This document shows positions 1 through 8,991 of a stretch of DNA of 64,000 nt, one piece after another. The notes beneath the pieces are model-generated. The model was not told the DNA's origin, searched no databases, and saw only the letters and a program-made list of their open reading frames with translations. This DNA comes from Bin55 sp965220235 (GTDB taxonomy: Bacteria; Pseudomonadota; Gammaproteobacteria; Pseudomonadales; Azotimanducaceae), in contig OZ244815.1 of the NCBI GenBank assembly GCA_965220235.1, positions 1,798,001 to 1,862,000 of the forward strand, read 5' to 3'. How positions within the stretch are numbered: position 1 is the stretch's first letter; the number at the start of each line of letters is the position of its first letter. Position numbers and translations under genes: made by a program.

Positions 1-42
1 CGACTTTTCTTTAGGTATCGGCTCTGTCGAGGTTGAGTTCAA

Positions 43-1005
43 ATGAAAATCCTTGTGATCCCCGGATTGACGTTGCCCACGGTTGACGAGACGATCGTCG
101 AACAGATTCGCGCGGCGAGTCAGGGTGCAGATGTCGTTGTATCTGATCCTCAAAGCGCGATCGATGAAGTGCACGACGCCGAGATCGTGTTAGGTTTCGT
201 AAACCAACGAATGTTCGAAAAGGCTAAGTCGCTCAAATGGGTCCAGTCCATTTCCTCTGGCGTCGATATGTTCCTGTACGACGAATTCGTTGAGAGCGAT
301 GTCGTCCTGACGAGCGAAAAGGGGCTGGTTGGCGAACACCTCGCGGACCATGGCTTTGGACTTTTACTGATGCTCACCCGTCAGCTTCGAACCGCGTTGC
401 TTCTTGGACCGGACTCGTGGAATCATCGACCTGAAATGCGGCGACAAGAAATCGAACTTACGGGTAGCACAATGGGTGTATTTGGGTTTGGTAGTACAGG
501 TCGAGCTATGGCTAGAAGGGCTGTTGGGTTTGGGATGAACGTTCTTGCACTAGATCGCGACCCCGTGCCGACTAGTCCAGAGGTGAGTGAAGTTTGGCGC
601 TCCGATCGCTTTGACGACTTACTCGGTTCTTCTGATGTCCTCGCTATCTGTTGTCCGTTGACGAATGAAACGCGTGGCAAATTGAACCGCGACGCATTCA
701 AGACCATGAAGACCTCCTCGTTTCTTGTCAATGTCACGCGTGGCGAGGTTATGGTTGAAGGAGACCTAGTAGATGCACTCAAAAATGGCGATATCCGCGG
801 TGCGGCATTGGATGTCACGCCACGTGAACCGCTACCGGCGGAGAGCCCGCTCTGGGAACTCGAGAACGTGGTCATGACACCTCACACCGCCGGAGCGAGT
901 CAGTTTCGAGCGCAACGGAACTTGGATCGTTTTTTAAACAATCTACAGCGCTACCTATCGAAAGAACCGCTCGAAGGTCTCATTGACAAGCACCTCGGCT
1001 ACTAG
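43..1005 (+). CDS. D-2-hydroxyacid dehydrogenase, NAD-binding
   Basis: Oxidoreductase of the D-isomer-specific 2-hydroxyacid dehydrogenase family, expected to interconvert a 2-keto acid and a D-2-hydroxy acid with NAD(P)H in the cytosol. The 320-residue length is normal. The Rossmann motif GFGSTG lies at residues 148-153. The expected catalytic set is present: Arg233 in VTRGE, Glu262 in the TPREPLP segment and His281 in TPHTAG. The ATG follows a 42-bp leader at the window edge, so any upstream partner is not visible. An ABC exporter pair follows after 54 bp on the same strand. Substrate cannot be told; glyoxylate/hydroxypyruvate or phosphoglycerate-like acids are options. Confidence 0.88.
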   Translation: MKILVIPGLTLPTVDETIVEQIRAASQGADVVVSDPQSAIDEVHDAEIVLGFVNQRMFEKAKSLKWVQSISSGVDMFLYDEFVESDVVLTSEKGLVGEHLADHGFGLLLMLTRQLRTALLLGPDSWNHRPEMRRQEIELTGSTMGVFGFGSTGRAMARRAVGFGMNVLALDRDPVPTSPEVSEVWRSDRFDDLLGSSDVLAICCPLTNETRGKLNRDAFKTMKTSSFLVNVTRGEVMVEGDLVDALKNGDIRGAALDVTPREPLPAESPLWELENVVMTPHTAGASQFRAQRNLDRFLNNLQRYLSKEPLEGLIDKHLGY

Positions 1006-1059
1006 AACAATGACTCGACTGAATGAAAAAACGACTCCCGAGTAGCTAGGAACTGCACT

Positions 1060-1974
1060 TTGGAATCCGCATACGCCATTGAAGTTCAGGGACTTCACAA
1101 GTCCTACGGAGATTTTGAAGCCGTCAAAGGTATCGATCTGCAAGTTAAGGTCGGTGAGATCTTCGCATTACTCGGTCCTAACGGAGCCGGGAAAACAACC
1201 ACCATCGAGATTCTTGAGGGATTTCTTACCCCAAATTCGGGTCATGTGCGAGTTTTAGGTTACGATCCATTAAAGCACGAACGAAACTACAAGGAACGAA
1301 TCGGCATCGTACTCCAGGAGACAGAAGTTGAGGAATTCCTGTCGGTAGAAGAGTCTATTCGTCTCGTGCGCTCCTACTATCAGGATCCGTTACCTCTCGA
1401 GGATATATTGGCCGCGACTGGATTAATCGAGCAACGTCAGGTTCGTCCTCGAAAACTCTCGGGCGGCCAAAAGCGACGTTTGGATGTTGCGATGGGTCTT
1501 GCGGGTAACCCCGATTTGCTCTTTCTTGATGAACCAACAACTGGTTTTGATCCGCACGCAAGACGTGATGCATGGGACATGCTCCGCAATCTCCGTCAGC
1601 TTGGTAAAACCGTATTACTCACCTCGCATTACATGGACGAGGTCGAACACGTAGCTGATCGTGCTGCTGTCATGATTAATGGAAAGATCATTTCAGAAGG
1701 TACACCTCAAGAACTCGCGCATGAGTCCGAACCAACGATTTCTTTTAACGCAGACACCAACATCAGCCTCCCAGCCGAACTTGAGGCTGATGCAATTCGA
1801 GATGACTCTCGTTTCGAACTGTCGTCACCCGATCTGGTCAAGTCACTCCACGTTCTAACGGGTTGGGCAATTGAGAATAACGTGAATCTGGAGGACCTGA
1901 GCATCACGCGTCGGTCGTTGGATGATGCATTCGTGCAATTAACGCAAAGCGCGGAAGAAGGACACGAAGAGTGA
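1060..1974 (+). CDS. ABC transporter ATP-binding protein (ABC-2 exporter type)
   Basis: ATPase subunit of a drug/lipid-type ABC exporter. Walker A GPNGAGKTT is at residues 39-47, the signature LSGGQ at 133-137 and Walker B LLFLDEP at 153-159, with the H-loop in LLTSHYMDEVEH. The C-terminal 80 residues form the extension usual in CcmA/DrrA-type ATPases. The start is TTG at 1060; no better start lies nearby that keeps the first beta strand. The stop overlaps the GTG start of the permease by 4 bp, so the two are translationally coupled and should form one complex. The exported substrate is unknown. Confidence 0.92.
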   Translation: MESAYAIEVQGLHKSYGDFEAVKGIDLQVKVGEIFALLGPNGAGKTTTIEILEGFLTPNSGHVRVLGYDPLKHERNYKERIGIVLQETEVEEFLSVEESIRLVRSYYQDPLPLEDILAATGLIEQRQVRPRKLSGGQKRRLDVAMGLAGNPDLLFLDEPTTGFDPHARRDAWDMLRNLRQLGKTVLLTSHYMDEVEHVADRAAVMINGKIISEGTPQELAHESEPTISFNADTNISLPAELEADAIRDDSRFELSSPDLVKSLHVLTGWAIENNVNLEDLSITRRSLDDAFVQLTQSAEEGHEE

Positions 1975-2744
1975 ATTCACTTCGGCTTCTCGGTATCCAG
2001 TTTGCATATGAGAACTTGAGGTTTTGGCGGAACTCGATCGCCGCGTTTTTTACGGTAGCCCTTCCGTTAGTAATGATGGTGATTCTCTGTCTCCTATTCG
2101 GGTCCCAGCAGACCTCAGGTGGCAGCGAACCGATTTTCCTGTCCACTTTCTACGTGCCGGCGATATCGGCGATGGCGGTCATCGGAGCGTGCTTCACGAA
2201 CATTGCGATGGAAGTTTCGATTTCTCGCGACCGGGGGCTTCTTAAACGTTATCGAGGAACGCCACTGCCAACTTCAACTCTGGTGTGTGCGAAACTCGCG
2301 CATGCTGTCATGCTCGGATTCTTGCTAGTGACTTGCTTGGTTTGTGTGGGAGTTTGGTTTTTTGACGCTACGGTAAGCGATATCCGCGTTGGAATGTTCG
2401 CGGTGATATTGATCCTCGGTTCAGCGACATTTTGTGCCCTTGGTCTAGCTATCGCAGCCGTGATTCCGAACGCTGAAGCTTCACCTGCTATCGTGCAAGC
2501 GATCGTGTTGCCATTGTTATTTATCTCGGATGTATTCCTGCCAATGGACAACGCGCCAGCGTGGCTTCAGTGGGTTGCTTCAGTATTTCCGGTTCGACAC
2601 TTTGCATTAGGACTTCAGTCATCATTCCACCCAATCCTGATGAACAATATCCAAGAATGGGTGCATGTGGTGGTTTTGGCGATCTGGTTCTTGGTTGGCC
2701 TTGTTGTTGCGACGCGATATTTTCGGTGGGAACCGAAGAGGTAA
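1971..2744 (+). CDS. ABC-2 type transporter permease
   Basis: Membrane subunit of the exporter encoded with the preceding ATPase. The 257-residue protein shows about six hydrophobic segments: a first near residues 22-42, then near 63-83, 107-130, 137-160, 168-190 and 228-248. This is the topology of the ABC-2 (DrrB-like) family, normally 240-270 residues. The GTG start overlaps the upstream TGA as GTGA. Family membership points to efflux of a hydrophobic compound across the inner membrane; no substrate can be assigned. Confidence 0.88.
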   Translation: MNSLRLLGIQFAYENLRFWRNSIAAFFTVALPLVMMVILCLLFGSQQTSGGSEPIFLSTFYVPAISAMAVIGACFTNIAMEVSISRDRGLLKRYRGTPLPTSTLVCAKLAHAVMLGFLLVTCLVCVGVWFFDATVSDIRVGMFAVILILGSATFCALGLAIAAVIPNAEASPAIVQAIVLPLLFISDVFLPMDNAPAWLQWVASVFPVRHFALGLQSSFHPILMNNIQEWVHVVVLAIWFLVGLVVATRYFRWEPKR

Positions 2745-2916
2745 CTCGCTGATTTAATTAACTAAAGTTTCGTAAAACGCTCGATACATGCGACCTTATT
2801 AGTGGCCGTTCTTACAATTGCGCAAAGCAAAGATTGTTTGCGTCAAGGCTGTCGTTAAACGGTCATAGAACACACGAAAATCGCTATTAGCTTCGGCGAT
2901 GCTTCGCTAAATACGC

Positions 2917-3732
2917 ATGCTAGATTCCGAGTACAAACACAACTTCCATACGCACACATTTCGCTGTAAACACGCGAAGGGCGATGCTGTGGATTACTGC
3001 CAATACGCGCAGGAACACGGTATGGAAACAATCGGATTTTCCGATCACACGCCACTGCCTGACGACAGATGGATCAGCGCAAGGATGCCGGTGGCACAAC
3101 TTGATGACTATGTAACTGCCGTACACCGCGCACAGCACGAGTTTCCCGACCTTCGCGTTCTGCTAGGTATGGAATGCGAATATGTGCCGAAATTTCATGC
3201 GTTCTATGAAGATGAACTATTTGGAGAGCGAGATTTTGATTACCTCGTAGGTGGTCCGCACTTCTTCACAGACGACTACGGTTCGTGGACTGGCACGTAT
3301 GGTGGGACTGTAGATGCTAAATCGCTCAAGGATTACGCTCGTTATGTTGGTGAAATGATCGAGAGTGGTTTATTTGCGTTCATTGCTCACCCAGATTTGT
3401 TCGGCAACTGTTACAAACATTGGGACGCGAACACAATATCCGCAAGTCGCGACATATTTGAAGCCGCTGCGGAATGTGACGTGGGACTTGAAATAAATGC
3501 ATTGGGTTTTCGCAAGATTGCGAAAAAGAAGCTATTCAATCCATACCCGCTTTATCCATGGCCACCGTTTTGGGAATTAGCTTCCGAGTACGACGTGAAA
3601 GTCATCGTGAATGCTGATGCGCACCGACCAACAGATTTGCAACGCATGACATCTGATGCGGAGGCCTTGCGTGTAAACTGCAACTTAAAAGCAATGGACC
3701 CAACGGAGATCGGTGCGGAGCGGTCCGCGTAA
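2917..3732 (+). CDS. PHP-domain phosphoesterase, histidinol-phosphatase-like
   Basis: Metal-dependent phosphoesterase of the PHP family, closest in layout to HisK-type histidinol-phosphatases (about 265-280 residues). The opening metal motif HTHT is at residues 11-14, followed by SDHTPLP, the GMECEY strand, FIAHPDLFG and the closing NADAHRP motif, which together supply the three-metal site. It sits alone between the ABC exporter and the molybdoenzyme gene, away from other his genes, so a role in histidine synthesis is plausible but not shown by context. Hydrolysis of another small phosphate ester is the alternative. Confidence 0.8.
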   Translation: MLDSEYKHNFHTHTFRCKHAKGDAVDYCQYAQEHGMETIGFSDHTPLPDDRWISARMPVAQLDDYVTAVHRAQHEFPDLRVLLGMECEYVPKFHAFYEDELFGERDFDYLVGGPHFFTDDYGSWTGTYGGTVDAKSLKDYARYVGEMIESGLFAFIAHPDLFGNCYKHWDANTISASRDIFEAAAECDVGLEINALGFRKIAKKKLFNPYPLYPWPPFWELASEYDVKVIVNADAHRPTDLQRMTSDAEALRVNCNLKAMDPTEIGAERSA

Positions 3733-3835
3733 GTTCATTGACGGTAATAACCGATCGGTACCTGAGTCATCGTGCTGTTTAATACAAGCCCTGATGAATC
3801 CGACAAGTAGCTACCAAACCAAAGGAGAATAGAGG

Positions 3836-6082
3836 ATGGCTGAAGCAATCGACTACCAGTACATTGGTACTCGACCCGTTCGTCCAGACGGGATAGAGAA
3901 GGTAACCGGACGCGCGAAATTTGGTGCCGACGAAATACTGCCTGGTATGTTGGTAGGTAAAGTACTTCGTAGCCCGCACGCCCATGCCAAGATACTGTCG
4001 ATTGATACATCTGAGGCTAAATCTATCCCCGGCGTATTCGCAGTCATCACCGGTGACGATTTTCCGGAACGTGCGCCGGGACGAGGTAGAGGCGGTTTTT
4101 CTGAGAACATCATCGCCGCCGCGAAAGCGCTCTACCATGGTCACGCGATTGCTGCAGTAGCTGCTGCCAATCATGGGGCTGCTGACGCTGCACTGGAAGC
4201 AATCAAAGTCGAGTACGACGTACTAGAAGCAGTTACCGACCCGGTCGCAGCGATGGCTGAGAATGCACCGATTCTCAATGAAAAACAGTTTACGCGCAGC
4301 CCTAACGGTCCATCATCAGAACCGTCGAACGTCTCCGCACACACGATCACTGCTGATCGGGGAGATATCGAGCAAGGGTTTAGCGACGCGGATGTCGTGG
4401 TCGAACGGACCTTCAAGACTCCTATGGTTCATCAAGGCTACATTGAACCGCACGCTTGTACCGCGAACTACACGGAGACCGGAAAAGCAACGGTTTGGTG
4501 TTGTACGCAAGGCCATTTCGGCGTACGCTCGCAGACCGCAGGAATCGTGGGGATGGACCTTCATGATCTAAAGGTTGTTGCGAGTGAGATTGGTGGTGGA
4601 TTCGGTGGCAAAACCATCATTTATCTTGAACCGTTGGCGCTTAAGTTGTCCGAACTAAGTCACCGACCGGTACGTATGGTCATGTCTCGTGAAGAGGTAT
4701 TTCGCGCAACAGGTCCGGCTTCTGGCTCGGTAAACACGATCAAGATTGGTGCGAAAAAAGACGGAACCATCACGGCGATGTCTGCCAAGTTGATTTACGA
4801 GGCTGGGGCATACCCGGGAAGTCCCGTAGGCGCTGGCAGCATGTGTGTGTTTGCTCCTTACGATGTCGAGAACGTTCGAATCGAAGGATTCGACGTGACC
4901 GTGAATCGTCCGAAAGTGGCTGCTTATCGTGCGCCTGGCGCTCCTCAGTCCATGTATGCATCTGAATCCGTGCTCGACGAAATCGCGATGAAGATCGATA
5001 TGGATCCGCTCGATTTCCGACTCAAGAATGCAGCCGAAGAAGGCACGCAATCGACCTATGGACCAAAGTTCCAAGCGATCGGGTTGAAAGAGTGCATCCG
5101 CAAGGCGAAGGAACATCCGAACTATCACGTACCGTTAGGCGAAGACGAAGGACGAGGCATAGCAGTCGGTTTCTGGTTCAATGGCGGCAATCAGTCGAGT
5201 GCCGAAGTTCACATAACTGATGACGGGCACGTACTCGTCGTAGAAGGCAGTCCAGATATTGGTGGAAGCCGTGCTTCAATGGCACTGATGGCCGCCGAGA
5301 CTCTCGGCGTACCGTATGACCATATCAGAGTGAACGTCGCCGACACCGATTCGACTGGATACTGCGCAACGACTGGCGGCAGTCGCACGACCTTCGCTAC
5401 AGGTCTAGCCGTGATAAACGCTTGCGAAAACGCGATCGTCGAGCTCAAGAAGCGTGCAGCAGCGGCGATGGATCTCGATGTCGACCAAGTAGAGTGGGCG
5501 AACGGTTCGGCATCGCCGAAACCCGGTGTGAATGTTGAAGCAAACCCGTTGTCGCTTGCAGAGCTAGCACGAGATGCAGCACGGACAGGTGGTCCGATTT
5601 CTGGTCGAGCTTCCCTGACTGCACAAGGTCCTGGTCCTGCGTTTTCGGTCAATATGAGCGACGTTCATGTTGATCGGGAAACCGGGCGTGTGACCGTGAA
5701 GAGTTTTACCTCGATTCAAGATGCGGGCAAAGCCATCCATCCAGACTATGTTGAAGGTCAGATGCAAGGTGGCGCTGCGCAAGGCATCGGTTGGGCTTTA
5801 AACGAAGAGTACATCTACGACGAATCGGGTGTCTTAGAAAATCCGGGTTTTCTGGATTATCGAATTCCTGTCGCATCGGATTTACCAATGCTCGATACGG
5901 AAATCGTCGAAGTACCGAATCCGAATCACCCGTTCGGTGTCAGAGGATGTGGTGAAACGCCGATCGTCGCGCCACTCGCAGCCGTTGGTAACGCTGTAAG
6001 TCGTGCGTTGGACATGCGATTCACGGAGCTGCCAATGTCGCCTCCGAACGTGCTTGAGGCTCTATCCAACGGCTCATCCTAG
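3836..6082 (+). CDS. Xanthine dehydrogenase family molybdopterin-binding subunit
   Basis: Large catalytic subunit of a molybdenum hydroxylase. The N-terminal 120 residues are the aldehyde oxidase a/b hammerhead domain (start DGIEKVTGRAKFGAD), followed by the molybdopterin domains with GGGFGGK, the RAPGAPQ segment and the C-terminal GCGETPIVAPLAAVGNA loop carrying the conserved catalytic Glu. At 748 residues it has family length. The active-site loop reads AYRAPGA and not the AYRCSFR type of CO dehydrogenase, so CO oxidation is unlikely. A clear AGGAGA ribosome binding site precedes the ATG. The usual FAD and 2Fe-2S subunits are not adjacent, so the electron path is unclear. A strong terminator follows. 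Confidence 0.9.
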   Translation: MAEAIDYQYIGTRPVRPDGIEKVTGRAKFGADEILPGMLVGKVLRSPHAHAKILSIDTSEAKSIPGVFAVITGDDFPERAPGRGRGGFSENIIAAAKALYHGHAIAAVAAANHGAADAALEAIKVEYDVLEAVTDPVAAMAENAPILNEKQFTRSPNGPSSEPSNVSAHTITADRGDIEQGFSDADVVVERTFKTPMVHQGYIEPHACTANYTETGKATVWCCTQGHFGVRSQTAGIVGMDLHDLKVVASEIGGGFGGKTIIYLEPLALKLSELSHRPVRMVMSREEVFRATGPASGSVNTIKIGAKKDGTITAMSAKLIYEAGAYPGSPVGAGSMCVFAPYDVENVRIEGFDVTVNRPKVAAYRAPGAPQSMYASESVLDEIAMKIDMDPLDFRLKNAAEEGTQSTYGPKFQAIGLKECIRKAKEHPNYHVPLGEDEGRGIAVGFWFNGGNQSSAEVHITDDGHVLVVEGSPDIGGSRASMALMAAETLGVPYDHIRVNVADTDSTGYCATTGGSRTTFATGLAVINACENAIVELKKRAAAAMDLDVDQVEWANGSASPKPGVNVEANPLSLAELARDAARTGGPISGRASLTAQGPGPAFSVNMSDVHVDRETGRVTVKSFTSIQDAGKAIHPDYVEGQMQGGAAQGIGWALNEEYIYDESGVLENPGFLDYRIPVASDLPMLDTEIVEVPNPNHPFGVRGCGETPIVAPLAAVGNAVSRALDMRFTELPMSPPNVLEALSNGSS

Positions 6083-6102
6083 CAAGTAGAAACCACTCCG
6101 AG

Positions 6103-6135
6103 AGCCGAGGTGATGCCGATCGCCTCGGCTTTTTT
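6103..6135 (+). terminator. Rho-independent terminator after the molybdopterin subunit gene
   Basis: AGCCGAGG and CCTCGGCT form the outer stem, extended inward by T.G and GAT/ATC pairs around a short gccg loop, and are followed by a run of six T. It lies 21 bp after the stop codon. Confidence 0.88.
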
Positions 6136-6277
6136 ATTGTACAGAGTACGCGTTACATCTGTCATGTTCGACGAACACTGAATTGAGTTTTCGTGTCTCC
6201 TCGAGGCTGCGTGCGTAACTCTGCAGAACTGAATCGTGTATATTGCCCGCACTAGACCTTGAGTTCTACGGGGGACG

Positions 6278-7456
6278 ATGTCTATGCAACCCATTTCAGC
6301 CGACTCACATGTAGTCGAAGCAGCCGATGTTTTTATCGGTTTGCCTGAGAGATTTGGTGACGACGCGCCGCGCATCATGTATGCAGGCACCGATAAAGAC
6401 GCGATCATCATTCCGTCAAAAGGTGCTGCCGGCGTTCGTAAACGGATCGGTATCGCTGGTCTTCGCGCGCGCGAAGGTGCAGAGGTCGAACGACGCACTG
6501 GTTACAAGCCAAACGTTGAAGACATGTCTGACGGCGACATCGTCAAGATCATGTCCCAGGGGTACGATGGGATCCGGGAAGGCATAAAAAACGGTGCCGA
6601 GCGTCACGTAGATCAAGATATCGACGGAGTAGCCGCGGAATTCCTATATCCTGGTTTCTTTGGGCTATTCAGTTTCGAAAACCTCGAATTGCTTGTTGCG
6701 TGCCAGAAGAACTACAACGACTGGTTGCATGACTATTCGTCGGCCGCCGGTGGTCGATTGTTCGGACTGGCAGCTATTCCGATTCAAGATCCTGAAGCGG
6801 CAGTTGACGAACTTCAACGCGTCGCGAAGTTGGGTTTCAAAGGCGGATGTATTCCATGTACTTCCCCGCCAGAACACCCGTATTACGACGAGATCTACGA
6901 CCCGGTTTGGGCCGCCGCTGAAGAAGCTCGGTTCCCACTGGCGATGCACGTTGGCACCAACGCATACACACCGAAGGAATTTCGACAAAACCGCGTACTT
7001 CGAGACCCAGTCGGAGACTATGCTCAGTCTCAAATCTCCATTCAGCGTTCGCTCGTAGAACTCATCGTGCATGGGGTCGCTACCAAGTTTCCAGATCTAC
7101 AGTTTGTAGTTGCGGAATTCAATGGTGGTTGGATCGCGCACTGGCTTGATCGTATTGAGCAGGGATTGCAGCGTGAGTACAGCTTCCGTAATAAAGGAAC
7201 CTATACTGGTGAAAAGCCTCACGATATTTGGGCTCGCCAGTTTTGGGCAACCATCGAAGACGACCGTCCAGCGATCCTAACCCGTGAGTTGATTGGCGTG
7301 GATAACTTGATGTGGGGTTCAGACTATCCGCATGTCGATTCGACTTGGCCATGTTCACTTAACGTGCTTGACGAGGTCTTCGCGGATATCCCGTCAGAAG
7401 ACCGCGAAAAGATCACACGGACGAACGTAGAACGTCTCTACGGATTGTCGAATTAG
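6278..7456 (+). CDS. Amidohydrolase family protein (TIM-barrel, amidohydrolase 2)
   Basis: Predicted metal-dependent hydrolase or decarboxylase of the amidohydrolase-related family that includes ACMS decarboxylase and gamma-resorcylate decarboxylase. The N-terminus has ISADSHVVE (usual D-x-H variant of the H-x-H metal motif), the middle has MHVGTN with a metal-ligand His, and the C-terminus has WGSDYPHVDSTWP with the conserved Asp. The length of 392 residues fits the long subgroup common in marine heterotrophs. A terminator-flanked, single-gene unit. Substrate is unknown; an aromatic or cyclic acid is a family-based guess. Confidence 0.85.
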   Translation: MSMQPISADSHVVEAADVFIGLPERFGDDAPRIMYAGTDKDAIIIPSKGAAGVRKRIGIAGLRAREGAEVERRTGYKPNVEDMSDGDIVKIMSQGYDGIREGIKNGAERHVDQDIDGVAAEFLYPGFFGLFSFENLELLVACQKNYNDWLHDYSSAAGGRLFGLAAIPIQDPEAAVDELQRVAKLGFKGGCIPCTSPPEHPYYDEIYDPVWAAAEEARFPLAMHVGTNAYTPKEFRQNRVLRDPVGDYAQSQISIQRSLVELIVHGVATKFPDLQFVVAEFNGGWIAHWLDRIEQGLQREYSFRNKGTYTGEKPHDIWARQFWATIEDDRPAILTRELIGVDNLMWGSDYPHVDSTWPCSLNVLDEVFADIPSEDREKITRTNVERLYGLSN

Positions 7457-7496
7457 CGATTTTCAGAACGTGCAATTTATGCGCTTCGTTCATTAG

Positions 7497-7526
7497 ACAA
7501 GGCTCATTCGTTTGGATGAGCCTTGT
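7497..7526. terminator. Inverted repeat between convergent genes, probable terminator
   Basis: Arms ACAAGGCTCAT and ATGAGCCTTGT flank an 8-base loop. It lies between the ends of the amidohydrolase and VOC genes. There is no long T run, so it may act as a weak or bidirectional terminator. Confidence 0.55.
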
Positions 7527-7553
7527 TGCAATGGTTGAGCCTAATCGTCGAGC

Positions 7554-7976
7554 CTATTCTGGCGTAGGATCTTCGTCGGTATCTTCGCCAAAAATCAAAA
7601 GTCGTCCGTCCGGATCCCGAAACTCTATTTCCTTCTTTTCGTAGAACCTTACGTAAAAGTCGCTCACCTCAACCCCCGCATTGAGTAGATGCGTACGAAT
7701 ACCTACGACGTCTTCACAATGGAAGTAATGAATGACGTCCGAATCTAAGGTACCGTCGCTGTTCTTTTCGGGAGCTTTTAGATAACTTGCGCTCGTCAGC
7801 ATGATGCGGTTGGAACCCCTAGTAAGCGAAGCCCAACCGGTAAGTCCGACATCGTCCATCCGATCAGCGATTTCAAATCCAAGAATGTCGCGGTAAAACC
7901 GTATAGAAACCTGCACGTCCGAGCAAACTAGCATCGGCACATGCTCACCGATGCGAAGTCGCTGTCCTTCAGACAT
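7554..7976 (-). CDS. VOC (glyoxalase/bleomycin resistance/dioxygenase) family protein
   Basis: Small metal-binding beta-alpha-beta-beta-beta protein of the vicinal oxygen chelate superfamily, 140 residues. The start GEHVPMLVCSDVQVSIRFYRDILGFEI is the classic first VOC strand and helix, the middle has IHYFHCEDV, and the C-terminus ends FYEKKEIEFRDPDGRLLIFGED, the usual last strand with metal-binding Glu. It lies 22 bp downstream of the interrupted PhyH gene on the same strand, so the two are probably co-transcribed. Such proteins may be lyases, dioxygenases or binding proteins; no specific substrate can be read. Confidence 0.85.
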   Translation of the reverse strand: MSEGQRLRIGEHVPMLVCSDVQVSIRFYRDILGFEIADRMDDVGLTGWASLTRGSNRIMLTSASYLKAPEKNSDGTLDSDVIHYFHCEDVVGIRTHLLNAGVEVSDFYVRFYEKKEIEFRDPDGRLLIFGEDTDEDPTPE

Positions 7977-7998
7977 GTATTAGCTTGCTATGGTGAGA

Positions 7999-8901
7999 CT
8001 ACGCAGCAGGAGCTAGCTGAGGTACAACCTGATTCTGGGATTCATAAGGGAACGCATCGTCAAAGCCGATCAGCTCTCGCATTGTGTCCGGATCGGCACA
8101 ATCATCCCACGGTTGTTCGCGCATGGTGACCTTCATGTTTTCTTGCGGGAGTACTGCGTGATGACGATAGTAGGCAACCGCATTCAATCGAAGTCCCTTG
8201 GTTTTCTTAGGGAATGCACCGTGCCAAGTGGTTCCTGGCCAGATGATCACCGAACCAGGCGCGCATTCCGCAGCGACAGCGCGCTGCGAGGCGAACGGAT
8301 GATTCGGATGGGCGTTTGACTTGTGAGATTTAGGTACATATGCAAGTGCCCCGTCTTCCTTCGTATACGTCGTCAGCGCCCACGTCGCATTGGCAGTCAA
8401 TGCGGTATGACCCCACGGTAGTGGATTAGCCCCCTGATCACAGTGCAAGCCCAAATGTTCGCCGTATCCTTAGTCACCTTGCCATTTGACGAAGGAATTG
8501 GTACTACTGTAACGCCAGCTTCGTTTCCCACCCGGATTGCGTCCAAACAGGTGACCGATCAGGGCGTCTGTGACCGGGTTCACAAACAAATCGCGAAAAC
8601 AACGATCCAACTGCAATAGTTGCTGAATCAGCATCTGCGTTGGTTCCGGCGCATCCTTCGGTCGCAATCCGCTATTTGGCGGAGTAGGCCAATGAAGTTC
8701 GTCAACAGGTCCATCTTCGAGCGTAATGCCACAACCGCCCGTGATCTCAGAGAACCTTTCCAAAAGTACTTCGGTGCACCGTTCGAACAGCGCTGAATCT
8801 ACGCCTGTGACCTCCGGAGGAACAATCGTGAGTCCATCGGTATCCAGTTCGAGGGCATATTTCTCTAGCGAAAGATCTTTGATCGGATCAGAATCAGCCA
8901 T
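7999..8901 (-). pseudogene. Phytanoyl-CoA dioxygenase family gene interrupted by an in-frame TAA
   Basis: Two open segments in the same reading frame together make one PhyH-family Fe(II)/2-oxoglutarate oxygenase of about 300 residues. The first runs from ATG 8901 for 143 codons and ends FVKWQGD at a TAA (8470-8472). The next codon continues without shift as GYGEHLGLHCDQ, giving the iron motif H-x-D, and later WHGAFPKKTKGLRL with the distal iron His and the 2-oxoglutarate Arg. All catalytic residues lie after the stop, so neither piece alone should work. A point mutation, sequence error or read-through are the explanations; mutation or error is simplest. An upstream ATG at 8958 exists but would overlap the divergent gene's control region. 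Confidence 0.85.
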
Positions 8902-8991
8902 AGCGTTATTTTGATTTAGTTGAAGAAATGGTGCGCCAGTTCGCCGCACGTGAATCATACAAGCGGAAATGCATCAATAAACTATGCGACC

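Noticed and set aside
3836..6082. Carbon monoxide dehydrogenase large subunit (CoxL)
   Set aside because: The active-site loop is AYRAPGA and lacks the Cys-containing AYRCSFR motif of true CoxL; CoxM and CoxS are absent.
8920..8991. Longer N-terminus of the PhyH gene that ends at 9837
   Set aside because: The added 24 residues run through the divergent control region and have no family match; ATG 8992 fits better.
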